A stretch of DNA of 64,000 nt, taken from positions 186,001 to 250,000 of the forward strand of contig NZ_JANGEY010000004.1 of assembly GCF_024451105.1 (NCBI RefSeq). Direction: 5' to 3'. The DNA is from Stutzerimonas stutzeri (GTDB lineage Bacteria; Pseudomonadota; Gammaproteobacteria; Pseudomonadales; Pseudomonadaceae). The notes beneath the pieces are model-generated. The model saw only the letters and a program-made list of their open reading frames with translations, had not been told where the DNA came from and made no database searches. Shown here piece after piece: positions 32,733-41,316 of this stretch. The position numbers and the translations under genes are program-made. Each line of letters opens with the position of its first letter. Within the stretch, counting starts at the first letter, position 1.

Positions 32733-35700
32733 TCACTTGTTCTTGCCCTTGCCGCCGCCCGAGGAGCCGCCGCCCTTGCCGCCCCCGCCGGTTTCCGGCG
32801 GCAGCACCCGCAGCAGCCCCCAGAGGCCGCCGGCGTTGCCGAACACGGCGAAGTCGCGCCACAGGTAGTCGCCCGGCAGCGCGTTGCCGCCGCCGGCGCT
32901 CGGGTAGAGGAAGTCGAAGTGCGCCGCCGGCAGCACGCTTTCCTGGGCGCCCACGTAGCGGCTCAGCGGGTTGTCGCCGAAGCGCACCGAACCGACCCCG
33001 GCATCCCTGAGCGGATAGCCCTGCGCGTCGTTGCGCTGCGAGACGAAGGGTTCCTGCGGGTGCAGGTGGCCGTCGAGCTGGAAGGTCGCACCGCGGCTGC
33101 CGCCGGCCGGCATGGTCAGGTGGATGCGCAGCGGCTGCCCGGCCCTGGCGGTGAGTACCGGAGTCTGCGGGTCGCCGCCGACCAGGGCGTTGCTGTAGGC
33201 CATGTGCACGTTCTCGATGTCGCCCCAGCCGCCATGCCCGAAGGGCGCGTTGGGGGCCCTGGCGAAGCGGTACCAGAGCGGCTCGCTGCGATAGTTCACC
33301 GCCATGCCCGAATTGTCCTTCGGGTCGGTCGGCACGCCGATGCCCTCCGAGGCCATGCCCTCCACCGGCCGGCCGCCGGCCCAGCGCAGGTTCATGCCCT
33401 TCTGCCAGATCAGCGCGAAGTCGCGGTACGCCGTCTGCCCCGGCGCCTGCACCGTGGCGGCGGCGCGCATGTCGGCGTCCTCGCTCCAGGTCGCGCCGTG
33501 CGGCATGCTCACCATGGCCCCGGAAAGCCCCTTCTGCGCCTGCTTGATCGGATCGGCGGGCAGCAGGTTGAGGCCGCCGAACTCGACCGGCGTGGCGACG
33601 ATCACGTCGAGGTTGCGACGGTTGCCCGACTCGGTCTGCCCCGCCCGCTCCAGGTGGCCGACGTAGAACTGGTAGCTGCGGCTCGGGTAGCCGTTGCCGC
33701 TGGTGCGCGGCGGCACCGTCTGCACCGGGTTGATGCCGACGTTCATGCCGTCCGCCTGGGTGACGTCGTAGGCCAGCAGCTGGCTGTGCAGGCCGACGTG
33801 GCTGGACGGGCGCAGCAGGTTGTTGTTGAAGGTGGTCGAACCCTGGGCGCCGAGCCGGTCGCGCTTGACCACCGCCGGCAGCACGGCGTAGGTCGGCAGG
33901 TCCGGCATGGCCTGCGGCAGGCGGTTCTCCAGGTTGACGGTCACGCAGTCGCCGGCGGCGACGCGCAGCACCAGCGGCTCCACCGGCACGCCGGCCTTGA
34001 GCCTGCCGGTGCGCTGGTCGATGTCGCTCTTGCGCACGTAGAGGATCGCCGTCGGGTCGTGCAGCGGCCCGGACTGGCCGCCGATGGTCGCCTGCAGGCC
34101 GGTTTCCTCGTCCACCACGGTTGCCCGCGGGATGGCGGTCGCCCGCGCGTTGAACACCAGGGTGCCGCCGTTGGACTTGAGCGGGCCGCCGACGTGCTGC
34201 CCGCCGCCCTGCGGATCGCCGATGGTCAGCCCCAGCGGGTTGGGCAGGATGTCGTTGGCCAGCGCGACGATCACCTCGAAGCTGCGCTGCGGCGTCGACT
34301 GGTTGCCGCCGCCGGGCGCCGGACCGGTGTTCGGGCACACGCCGCTGAACGACGGGGTGTTCTTGCCGGCCACCGGCTGCGGGTTGTTGGGCAGGGCGAA
34401 CAGGTCGCCGCGCTTGAGGGTGTAGTTGCGCATGATCCCCCACATGCCGTTCCAGTAGCCCTCCAGCGCGGCGTCCATGCTGTACAGGTAGTCGCCGCTG
34501 TCGGCGATGGCGCTGGACATCATGGTCACCGGCGCCATGAAGCCGAACTGCTCGGAGATGCCGACCATCTGCGAGGCCTTCCACCCCGAGTTGGAGCTGT
34601 TGCCGTAGCCGGTGCCGTTCTGCAGCCACTTCACGCCGTGGATGGTGACGTTGTGCTCCTCCTCGTGGCCGCCGGCGTGCACCCGCACCCGCACGTTGTC
34701 GCCGGAATAGGTGCGCAGCAGCGGGGTGAAGGGATCGCCCGGCAGGTCGCCGGCGACGTTGATGTGCGGCGGGAACACGGTGGTGCCGCCGGTCGGTCCG
34801 CGCGCCTGGCGCACCGCGCCGGGCGCCTGGTTGAGCGCCGCGATCTTGCGGTCCGTGCGGCTCTGCAGGGCGTAGGCCAGATCGCCGGCCAGGCCGTCGG
34901 CCTGCATCCCCGGCTTGCCGTCCGGGCCGACCCGGTTGGGGTCGAAGACCCGCAGGCCGACCGGCTCGTTGCGGTAGTTGACCACGAAGATCCCCGGGTC
35001 CTCGGCGGAGATCGCCTGCGGGCAGGGACGGCTCGGGCAGCCCGGCAACTGGCCGCCGGCAACTTCCAGCACCGACTCGAGCAGGTTGCCGGCGTCGCGC
35101 CGCACCGGCGGGTTGATCGCATAGCGGAAGCTGTTGGCGCTCACCGGGTATTTCGACGGATTCGGGATGCCGTCGGGCCCGGCGCCGACGTACACGCCGG
35201 CCTCGTAGGCGTGCTGGAAGTCGCTGTACTCGAGGAAGAACTCGCGGAAGCTGTCGTCCTTGCCGTCGCCGTCGAAGTCGCCGCTGGAGATCACCGCCTG
35301 CCAGGAGGTCGGCCCGCCGTCGGCGCGGGTGTACAGCGGCTCGCCGGTTTCGGCGTGGAACCAGCTCGAACCGGCCGGTTCGGTCAGCACGGTGGCGTAG
35401 AGTCCCACCTGCTGGTGGGTGGACGGGCCGAGGTGGTCGTGGGTGAAGATGTTGCCCAGGCCGCGGTCGACGTTCCAGCGGTTGACCACCGGGTCGGCGA
35501 ACCAGCGTTGCAGGGTGGTGCGCGCGCCCAGCCAGTCGCTGCGGTTGTACTTCTTGAAGTAGGGGTGCGCCCTGGCCACCGGGCACTCCGGGGTGCCGTC
35601 GCGCGCGTCCTTGGCGCTGCAGCCGTTGAACGCACGGATCGCGTGGATGCGCTCGACCACCGCCCCCGGCGAGAGCACGCCGTCCTCGTAGTTCCAGCCG

Positions 35701-38531
35701 TTGGCCGAGCCGTCGGCGGCGGTCAGGTCCCACTTGGGCAGGTGGATGTGCTGGCCGATCACGTCGGTCGGAGTGCGCACCTGGTAGTCGTCCAGCTCGT
35801 AGAAGGCCGGCACCAGGTTGGTATGGTGGTACATGGTGCAGTCGAAGGTGTTCATCCGCATCACCAGCGGCTCCGGCGGCTTCTGCTTGGCGATCACCGC
35901 CATGGCGTCCTCCCACAGGGTGAGGATGCGCGCCTGCGGGAAGTGGTAGCCGACCTTGTTGAACACCGCGTCGAACTGGATGTTGGCACCCTTGTAGACC
36001 CGCGGATTGTCCGCGCCGAACGGCGAGGAGCCCCTGAACGACAGGCCGTCGCCGCCGAAGAACTCGCCGATGCCGGCCGCCGCGGTCAGCCGCTTGCCGC
36101 GATCGTCCATGCACGGCTCGAAGAAGGGCGCGCCGGCCACCGGCAGGGCGCCGTTGGTGCGGAAGGCCCTGGCCACCACCTGGCGGTCGGGCAGCACCGC
36201 GAAGCTCGGGTGCTCGGCCTGGGCATGGAAGCGCATCGCCGCCTGCTCGACCTCGGTGCCCTCCTCGGGGAAGAACACCGCGCGGGCGCGGGTGACGGTC
36301 TTGGAGAAGTCCAGGGCGCTGGTGATCACCTGCGCCTCGCCGCCGGCCGACTTGCCGTCCAGGGCATGACGCGGCAGGCCGCCGTCCCAGCCGCCGGCCT
36401 GGGCCGGGTCCAGGGCCTGCCAGAGGGCATTGCCGGAGGCCTTCAGGGCCGCCGCCCTGTCGGCGTCGAGCATGTCCAGCGGCGGGGTCGGCGGACGCTG
36501 GCCGACGGTGCTCTCCAGGCCGCCGATCCAGAACGGGAAGCCGGGGTTCTTCAGGCTGCCGTCGGCGTTGCGGTTGGCCTCGCCGCGCTCGACCAGGGCC
36601 AGCGAGCCGACGATCCGCGGCTCCTGGCCGTCGCCCTCGGCGCCGGCCAGCCTGGGCACCACGCCGACCTTGCCGGGCATCGGCGCCAGCGCCTTGCCCG
36701 GCAGCGGCACCACCGCGGGAATCGGCGTGCCGGCGACGATCTCGCCGTCCGGCAGGGCCCGCGCCTGCTCGGCCGGCAGCCCGCTGCGCAGGGCGAACGG
36801 CTGGCTGTGGTAGCCGTTGCCGCCTTGCGCGGAAACCGCCAGGCGGGTGCCTTCCTCGAACACGTCGTGGACCCGCCACATGCCCCACATGCCCTGCGCG
36901 AAGTGCGGATAGAAGTGGCAGTGGAAGATCGCATCGCCGGCCACCCGGTTGCGATTGCCCGAACCGCCGAAGGCGATCTCGTAGGTGTAGCCCGAGCCCG
37001 GCCCGATGCCCTGGGCGTCGACGTAGTCGGAGTTGTCGTCGTTGGGGTTGTACAGCCACTGGTGGCCGTGCAGGTGGAAGATGTGCTGCTCGTGGCCGAC
37101 GTGGGTGTTGCGGAACTTGACGAAGTCGCCGATGTAGCTGTGGTGCACGTTGGCCGGCTCGGCCGGGTACAGGGCCATGCTGGCCTTGGGCCCGACGGCA
37201 TGCGCCGGCGGGGTCTGGCCGGGGCCGACCGCCTCCAGGCCGACGTTGGCCGGCACGTCCACCAGCATGCCGACGTCGCCTACCGTGTGGGCGCTGAGGA
37301 AGAACTCCTCGTAGGCGCACGACAGGCAGTCGTGCATCGGGCCGACGCCGAGACGGTTGGCGATCACCTCGGCGCCGACGCCGCCGGCACCGTAGTTGAT
37401 CATGAAGGCGTCGCGCACCGGCTGCAGGACATGGCCGAACACCGGGTCGCGCCAGAAGCCGGGGAAGGCCTGCGCCGCCACCGCCTCGTCCTGGAAACTC
37501 ACCGAGAAGTCGCGGAACGGTTCCAGGCGGTTGGGCAGCGAGGGGTTGCGCATGCCGATGCGCTCGAGCGGATAGGTCGAGGCCGGAAAGCTGCCGTCCG
37601 CCTCGGGGCCCATGACGATGGCGTCGGTCACGCTGGCGACGATGCTGTTGCCGTCGACCAGGGCGAGGATCGGCGCGCCGGCCTTGCCTTCGGCGATCCA
37701 CGGCTGGCTGTCGGGGTAGCGTGCCTCGTAGTCGACGATCGGCTGGCCGGCCGGGGTGCGGCCGCGGGTCGCCAGGCGCATCTCCTCCTCGCTCAGCGTG
37801 TTGCGGTAGCTGCGCGCCCCCCTGGGCAGCACCACCACCTGGCCGAACAGCCCGTTGGAGATGTTGCCGCCGCTGGCCTCGCCGCCGAAGGTGGCACCGT
37901 CGCTGGAGATCACGAAGGCCCCCTCGCGCTCGGCGTAGAGGGTGTAGCTGCGGCTGCTGCCCGGCGCCAGCAGGACGTCGGTGTTGCTGCCGACGTTGCT
38001 GGCGATGTCGGCGACGGAAGCGACCGCCTGCAGGCCGGTGACCTTGAAGCCGACGCGCCGTCCGGCCACCTGGTCGCCGATGTCCAGCTCGGCCACCTCG
38101 GCGTTGCGCGGGTTGGCCTGCGGGGCCAGCAGGTTCTGCAGGTTCACCTTCAGGCAGTCGCCCTCGGCGACCCGCAGCACCAGCGGGCGCGGCCGCTTGT
38201 CGGGACGCAGCAGCACCTCGCCGGGGGTCGCCGCGCCGCCCTTGTGCAGGGGCACCATGTGCTTGTCGACCACGTCGCGGCGCAAGGCGAAGATCATGCC
38301 GTTGACGTTCTGCGCACCGAGGCGGTTGAACATCAGCGGCTGGTCGAGGGCCACCACGTCGGCCACCAGGGTACGCCGGCAGTCGATCGCGGCTTCGGCC
38401 GCCGCGGCGCCCAGCAGCAGGCTGCCGCCGAGCAGCAGGGCCAGCCAGGCGCGCCTGCGGCCGGCCCGAGCCTGTAGATCCTGCGGGATCCGACCTCCGT
38501 GTGGGACTCCCGGAAAGCTAATCCCGATCAT
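32733..38531 (-). CDS. mnxG: Giant multicopper oxidase, MnxG-type putative Mn(II) oxidase
   Basis: A 1,932-residue exported multicopper oxidase, about the size of MnxG of P. putida and three to four times a laccase. A basic signal region RRRAWLALLLGGSLLLGA precedes a cleavage near AEA-AIDC (residue 47). Copper-binding motifs are spread over several cupredoxin domains: HLHGHQWLY (486), HCHFYPHFAQGMW (537), GQHIHLPKWD (about 925), THDHLGPSTHQQ (about 1028), HEEEHNVTIHG (about 1290) and HLHPQEPF (about 1820). A Gly/Ser/Lys-rich tail ends the protein. Downstream genes are Sco chaperones and a cytochrome fusion. Mn(II) as substrate is inferred from family and size; Fe(II) oxidation is possible. 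Confidence 0.85.
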   Translation of the reverse strand: MIGISFPGVPHGGRIPQDLQARAGRRRAWLALLLGGSLLLGAAAAEAAIDCRRTLVADVVALDQPLMFNRLGAQNVNGMIFALRRDVVDKHMVPLHKGGAATPGEVLLRPDKRPRPLVLRVAEGDCLKVNLQNLLAPQANPRNAEVAELDIGDQVAGRRVGFKVTGLQAVASVADIASNVGSNTDVLLAPGSSRSYTLYAEREGAFVISSDGATFGGEASGGNISNGLFGQVVVLPRGARSYRNTLSEEEMRLATRGRTPAGQPIVDYEARYPDSQPWIAEGKAGAPILALVDGNSIVASVTDAIVMGPEADGSFPASTYPLERIGMRNPSLPNRLEPFRDFSVSFQDEAVAAQAFPGFWRDPVFGHVLQPVRDAFMINYGAGGVGAEVIANRLGVGPMHDCLSCAYEEFFLSAHTVGDVGMLVDVPANVGLEAVGPGQTPPAHAVGPKASMALYPAEPANVHHSYIGDFVKFRNTHVGHEQHIFHLHGHQWLYNPNDDNSDYVDAQGIGPGSGYTYEIAFGGSGNRNRVAGDAIFHCHFYPHFAQGMWGMWRVHDVFEEGTRLAVSAQGGNGYHSQPFALRSGLPAEQARALPDGEIVAGTPIPAVVPLPGKALAPMPGKVGVVPRLAGAEGDGQEPRIVGSLALVERGEANRNADGSLKNPGFPFWIGGLESTVGQRPPTPPLDMLDADRAAALKASGNALWQALDPAQAGGWDGGLPRHALDGKSAGGEAQVITSALDFSKTVTRARAVFFPEEGTEVEQAAMRFHAQAEHPSFAVLPDRQVVARAFRTNGALPVAGAPFFEPCMDDRGKRLTAAAGIGEFFGGDGLSFRGSSPFGADNPRVYKGANIQFDAVFNKVGYHFPQARILTLWEDAMAVIAKQKPPEPLVMRMNTFDCTMYHHTNLVPAFYELDDYQVRTPTDVIGQHIHLPKWDLTAADGSANGWNYEDGVLSPGAVVERIHAIRAFNGCSAKDARDGTPECPVARAHPYFKKYNRSDWLGARTTLQRWFADPVVNRWNVDRGLGNIFTHDHLGPSTHQQVGLYATVLTEPAGSSWFHAETGEPLYTRADGGPTSWQAVISSGDFDGDGKDDSFREFFLEYSDFQHAYEAGVYVGAGPDGIPNPSKYPVSANSFRYAINPPVRRDAGNLLESVLEVAGGQLPGCPSRPCPQAISAEDPGIFVVNYRNEPVGLRVFDPNRVGPDGKPGMQADGLAGDLAYALQSRTDRKIAALNQAPGAVRQARGPTGGTTVFPPHINVAGDLPGDPFTPLLRTYSGDNVRVRVHAGGHEEEHNVTIHGVKWLQNGTGYGNSSNSGWKASQMVGISEQFGFMAPVTMMSSAIADSGDYLYSMDAALEGYWNGMWGIMRNYTLKRGDLFALPNNPQPVAGKNTPSFSGVCPNTGPAPGGGNQSTPQRSFEVIVALANDILPNPLGLTIGDPQGGGQHVGGPLKSNGGTLVFNARATAIPRATVVDEETGLQATIGGQSGPLHDPTAILYVRKSDIDQRTGRLKAGVPVEPLVLRVAAGDCVTVNLENRLPQAMPDLPTYAVLPAVVKRDRLGAQGSTTFNNNLLRPSSHVGLHSQLLAYDVTQADGMNVGINPVQTVPPRTSGNGYPSRSYQFYVGHLERAGQTESGNRRNLDVIVATPVEFGGLNLLPADPIKQAQKGLSGAMVSMPHGATWSEDADMRAAATVQAPGQTAYRDFALIWQKGMNLRWAGGRPVEGMASEGIGVPTDPKDNSGMAVNYRSEPLWYRFARAPNAPFGHGGWGDIENVHMAYSNALVGGDPQTPVLTARAGQPLRIHLTMPAGGSRGATFQLDGHLHPQEPFVSQRNDAQGYPLRDAGVGSVRFGDNPLSRYVGAQESVLPAAHFDFLYPSAGGGNALPGDYLWRDFAVFGNAGGLWGLLRVLPPETGGGGKGGGSSGGGKGKNK

Positions 38532-38601
38532 CTTCGCCTCCCGCCCGCCTCGCCATGCGGGGCAGACCTGTCGAGCACGCGGTACAACTGGCATACCAGT
38601 C

Positions 38602-38616
38602 GCAAGAGCCATGCCA
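38602..38616 (-). promoter_or_regulatory. Sigma-54 promoter of the multicopper oxidase operon
   Basis: On the minus strand TGGCAT-GGCTC-TTGC is a full match to the -24/-12 consensus. The expected start point is near 38590, leaving a leader of about 60 bases. The palindrome at 38698-38715 lies 82 bp upstream, a normal distance for a sigma-54 enhancer. Confidence 0.8.
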
Positions 38617-38697
38617 GCGGCGCCGGCGCGGATTCTCCGCCGGCTGGCGGCGAAGAGGACGGCGAGCGGGGCTTTTGCCCCAACGGCGGCCCCGATT

Positions 38698-38715
38698 TTC
38701 CCCAATGCTGGGGAA
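38698..38715. promoter_or_regulatory. Palindrome TTCCCC-N6-GGGGAA (putative enhancer site B)
   Basis: Perfect 6-bp arms around AATGCT upstream of the oxidase promoter. A second stem, GGGGC-TTTT-GCCCC, stands next to it at 38669-38682. It is four bases past the transglycosylase stop, but the hairpin lacks a T-tail in that direction. Confidence 0.6.
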
Positions 38716-38719
38716 GGCC

Positions 38720-39316
38720 TCAGGGCTGGCCCTGCAGGCGCCGGAAGCGCTCCATGACCTGCGGCACGTAGCGGCGGGTTTCCGCATAGGGCGGGATGGC
38801 CCGCCCCTGGCGCAGCACCGCACCGGGACCGGCGTTGTAGGCGGCCAGCGCCAGGCTCAGGTCGCCGTCGAACATCTGCAGCAGCTGGCGCAGGTAGCGC
38901 GCACCGCCGTGGATGTTGGCCGCCGGGTCCCAGGGATCGCTCACCCCCAGCGCGCGCGCGGTGTCCGGCATCAGTTGCATCAGGCCGATGGCGCCGCGTC
39001 CGGAGACGGCCAGCGGGTCGTAGTTGGACTCGCTGCGGATCACCGCGTGCAACAGCGCCTCGGGCAGCCGATGGGCCGCGGCGGCGGCGGCCACCTGACT
39101 GGCGTAGGGCAGCCCGGCGGCCGCCGCCGGGCTGGCCGGCGCGGGACGGGGTTCGGGCCTGGGCGTGCGCATGACCAGCTCATGCTTGCGCCCGGGACGG
39201 TAGAGGTTGGTGAAGGTCACCGAGCCATCCGCCGCCACCACCTTGTAGATGTCGGCCTGTGTCGGCAGCGCCGCTGCCGCCAGCAGGCCCAGAGAGAACA
39301 GCGTCAGTCGCCGCAT
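38720..39316 (-). CDS. Lytic transglycosylase (SLT domain)
   Basis: A 198-residue exported muramidase-like enzyme. Signal peptide MRRLTLFSLGLLAAAALPTQA, a short DUF4124-like segment (DIYKVVAADGSVTFTNLY), then a family 1 SLT domain with catalytic Glu in RSESNYDP, GRGAIGLMQLMPDTA and ALAAYNAGPGAV. Such enzymes open peptidoglycan for large envelope machines such as secretins and pili. It lies between the two halves of the secretion gene set and directly before the oxidase operon, and may clear the wall for this exporter (inference). Confidence 0.9.
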   Translation of the reverse strand: MRRLTLFSLGLLAAAALPTQADIYKVVAADGSVTFTNLYRPGRKHELVMRTPRPEPRPAPASPAAAAGLPYASQVAAAAAAHRLPEALLHAVIRSESNYDPLAVSGRGAIGLMQLMPDTARALGVSDPWDPAANIHGGARYLRQLLQMFDGDLSLALAAYNAGPGAVLRQGRAIPPYAETRRYVPQVMERFRRLQGQP

Positions 39317-39357
39317 GCTCGTCGCCCCCAGGATCGCGCCGGGATGACCTGCCTCAA

Positions 39358-39372
39358 GCAAGCGGCATGCCG
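39358..39372 (-). promoter_or_regulatory. Possible sigma-54 promoter for the transglycosylase
   Basis: Minus strand CGGCAT-GCCGC-TTGC has correct spacing and a good -12, with C for T at the first base of the -24. It is 42 bp before the gene start. No CCCC-N6-GGGG palindrome is found upstream, so it is less certain than the other three. Confidence 0.45.
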
Positions 39373-39462
39373 GCCGGCGGAAGGGCGGCGGCACGGTTTG
39401 ACGCTCCCCCGATCCTGACCTTTCATGCAAGTCATGCACGCAGGTGCCCGGGAGCCAAGCCG

Positions 39463-39897
39463 ATGAAACCGTCAACCTCCCCACCGCTGCGCCCGGCGCG
39501 CGGCTTCACCCTGCTGGAACTCCTGGTGGTCCTGGTGGTGCTCGGCCTGCTCGCCGGCATAGTCGCCCCCAAGTACTTCAACCAGCTCGGCAAGTCGGAG
39601 GCCAAGGTCGCCCGCGCGCAGATCGAGGGGCTGGCCAAGGCGCTCGATCTCTACCGGCTGGACGTCGGCCGCTATCCGAGCACCGAACAGGGCCTCGCCG
39701 CCCTGGTGCTGCGGCCCGGCGACGAGCCGCAGTGGGACGGCCCCTACCTGCCCAGGGGCGTGCCGCTCGATCCCTGGAACCGCGCGTACCTGTACCGCGC
39801 CCCGGGGGAGAACGGCGAGTACGACCTGCTGAGCCTGGGCAAGGACGGCCAGCCCGGCGGCGAAGGCGAGAACGCCGAGATCGTCAGCTGGCGGTGA
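39463..39897 (+). CDS. gspG: Major pseudopilin GspG
   Basis: A 144-residue GspG with a textbook prepilin leader (MKPSTSPPLRPARG/FTLLELLVVLVVLGLLAGIVAPKYF, Glu +5) and the calcium-site / C-terminal pattern of major pseudopilins (YRLDVGRYPSTEQGLAALV, PLDPWNRAYLY, YDLLSLGKDGQPGGEGENAE). This is a far more canonical GspG than the three in the other arm, so it is probably the main pseudopilus subunit. GGGAG precedes the ATG at the right distance. It is followed 19 bp later by gspF and divergent from the transglycosylase gene. Confidence 0.94.
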   Translation: MKPSTSPPLRPARGFTLLELLVVLVVLGLLAGIVAPKYFNQLGKSEAKVARAQIEGLAKALDLYRLDVGRYPSTEQGLAALVLRPGDEPQWDGPYLPRGVPLDPWNRAYLYRAPGENGEYDLLSLGKDGQPGGEGENAEIVSWR

Positions 39898-39916
39898 ATC
39901 GCCGCAGGAGGGACGG

Positions 39917-41107
39917 ATGCGCTTCCGGATCAAGGGCGTCGACCGGCAGTCCGCGGTGGTCTCGCTGCGCCTCGAGGCCCCGAGCGCCGACGACGCGCGC
40001 CGGCTGGCCGAGCACCAGGGCCTGCGCGTGCTCGCCCTGCACGCCGAGCGGCCCTGGCTGGCGCTGCGCTGGCGGCCGCGCGAGACTTTCCCGCTGGTCC
40101 TGTTCAGCCAGGAACTGGCCACCCTGCTGGGCGCCGGCCTGGCGCTGATCGACGCCCTCGAGAGCCTCGCCGAGAAGGAGAGCGACGCGCAGACCCGCAA
40201 GGTGCTCGGCGACCTGGTGCGCCTGCTCTACGAGGGCAAGTCGCTGTCCCAGGCGCTCGGCCATTGTCCCGCGGCGTTCCCCCCCCTGTACGTGGCGCTG
40301 GTGCAGTCCAGCGAGAAGACCGGCGCGGTGGGCGAGGCGCTGGGACGCTACGTGGCCTACCGCACACGCCTGGACGAGGTACGCCGCAAGGTGGTCGGCG
40401 CCTCGCTGTACCCGGCCCTGCTGCTGCTGGTCGGCTGCGCCGTGCTGCTGTTCCTGATCGGCTACGTGGTGCCGCGCTTCAGCCTGGTGTTCGAGGGCAT
40501 GGGCAACGAGCTGCCCTGGCTGTCGCGCCTGCTGCTCGGCGCCGGGCGGTTCCTCGCCGCCCATCCGGGCCCGGTCTACGGCGGCCTGGCGCTGGCCCTG
40601 GTCGGCGGCGCACTGCTGCTGCGCCAACGCGCCGTGCGGCGCGCCATCGGGCGTCTGGTGGAGCGCCTCCCGGCGCTGCAGCACCGGCTGACCGTCCACG
40701 AACTGGCGCGCTTCTACCGCTCGCTGGGCATCCTCCTGCAGGGCGGCATCCCCATTCTCGCCGCCCTGGAGATGGCCCGCGGCCTGCTCGGCGAACCGGC
40801 CCGCGCCCGCCTCGACCGGGCCGCTGCGCGGGTCCGCGAGGGCCAGGCGCTGTCGCGCGCGCTGGACGACCAGCGGCTGGCCACCCCGGTGTCGCTGCGC
40901 ATGCTGCGCGCCGGCGAGCGGGCCGGCAATCTCGGCGAGATGATCGAGCGCGCCGCCGACTTCCACGACGAGGAAACCAGCCGCTGGATCGAGTGGTTCG
41001 TGCGCCTGTTCGAACCGCTGCTGATGGTGTTCATCGGCCTGCTGATCGGCACGATCGTCGTCCTCATGTACATCCCCATCTTCGAACTGGCCTCCGGCAT
41101 CCAGTAG
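39917..41107 (+). CDS. gspF: Inner-membrane platform protein GspF
   Basis: A 396-residue GspF/PilC-type protein: two T2SSF domains, each starting FSQELATLLGAGLALIDALESL and ARFYRSLGILLQGGIPILAAL, and three membrane segments (LYPALLLLVGCAVLLFLIGY, a middle one near 215-235, and LLMVFIGLLIGTIVVLMYIP). Family pattern EKTGAVGEAL and GERAGNLGEMIERA are present. It anchors the ATPase and moves pseudopilins in and out. Since the ten-gene operon has gspE but no gspF, and this arm has gspF but no gspE, the two arms probably complement each other. Confidence 0.94.
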   Translation: MRFRIKGVDRQSAVVSLRLEAPSADDARRLAEHQGLRVLALHAERPWLALRWRPRETFPLVLFSQELATLLGAGLALIDALESLAEKESDAQTRKVLGDLVRLLYEGKSLSQALGHCPAAFPPLYVALVQSSEKTGAVGEALGRYVAYRTRLDEVRRKVVGASLYPALLLLVGCAVLLFLIGYVVPRFSLVFEGMGNELPWLSRLLLGAGRFLAAHPGPVYGGLALALVGGALLLRQRAVRRAIGRLVERLPALQHRLTVHELARFYRSLGILLQGGIPILAALEMARGLLGEPARARLDRAAARVREGQALSRALDDQRLATPVSLRMLRAGERAGNLGEMIERAADFHDEETSRWIEWFVRLFEPLLMVFIGLLIGTIVVLMYIPIFELASGIQ

Positions 41108-41124
41108 CCGTCCCCCGCCCCTGC

Positions 41125-41148
41125 CCCCACAAGTGGGGACAGGTCCCC
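41125..41148. promoter_or_regulatory. Palindrome CCCC-N6-GGGG-N6-CCCC (putative enhancer site C)
   Basis: CCCC-ACAAGT-GGGG (41125-41138) is followed by an overlapping reversed unit GGGG-ACAGGT-CCCC (41135-41148). The first unit has the same spacing as sites A and B, 100 bp upstream of the sigma-54 promoter at 41238. It begins 17 bp after the gspF stop; a termination role cannot be excluded. Confidence 0.55.
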
Positions 41149-41237
41149 ACTCTCCCGCTCCCCCCGAACGGCGCCACCCCCACCGCAAGGCGCTGACCGC
41201 AAAGACCTTTTTTCCGGAAAGCAAGGATTTCCCCGGC

Positions 41238-41252
41238 TGGTACGGTTATTGC
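41238..41252 (+). promoter_or_regulatory. Sigma-54 promoter before the exported-protein genes
   Basis: TGGTAC-GGTTA-TTGC keeps the invariant GG and GC ten bases apart and differs from consensus by one base. It lies 65 bp before the first exported-protein gene, giving a leader of about 50 bases. Confidence 0.75.
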
Positions 41253-41316
41253 CGCCCCTCTCCCGACACCCGCTGCGAGGTCCGCACGCCCCCATCAGCC
41301 AGAGAAGGTCATCACC

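Noticed and set aside
32460-38477. A continuous open frame of about 2,000 codons on the plus strand opposite the multicopper oxidase
   Set aside because: It is Ala/Arg/His/Gly-rich with no domain, and mirrors codon positions of a clear gene. Such antisense frames are expected in very GC-rich DNA.
27139-41148. CCCC-N6-GGGG palindromes as intrinsic terminators of the upstream genes
   Set aside because: They do lie 4-17 bp after stop codons, but none has a following T-run and each stands at enhancer distance from a sigma-54 promoter. I keep termination as a secondary possibility.
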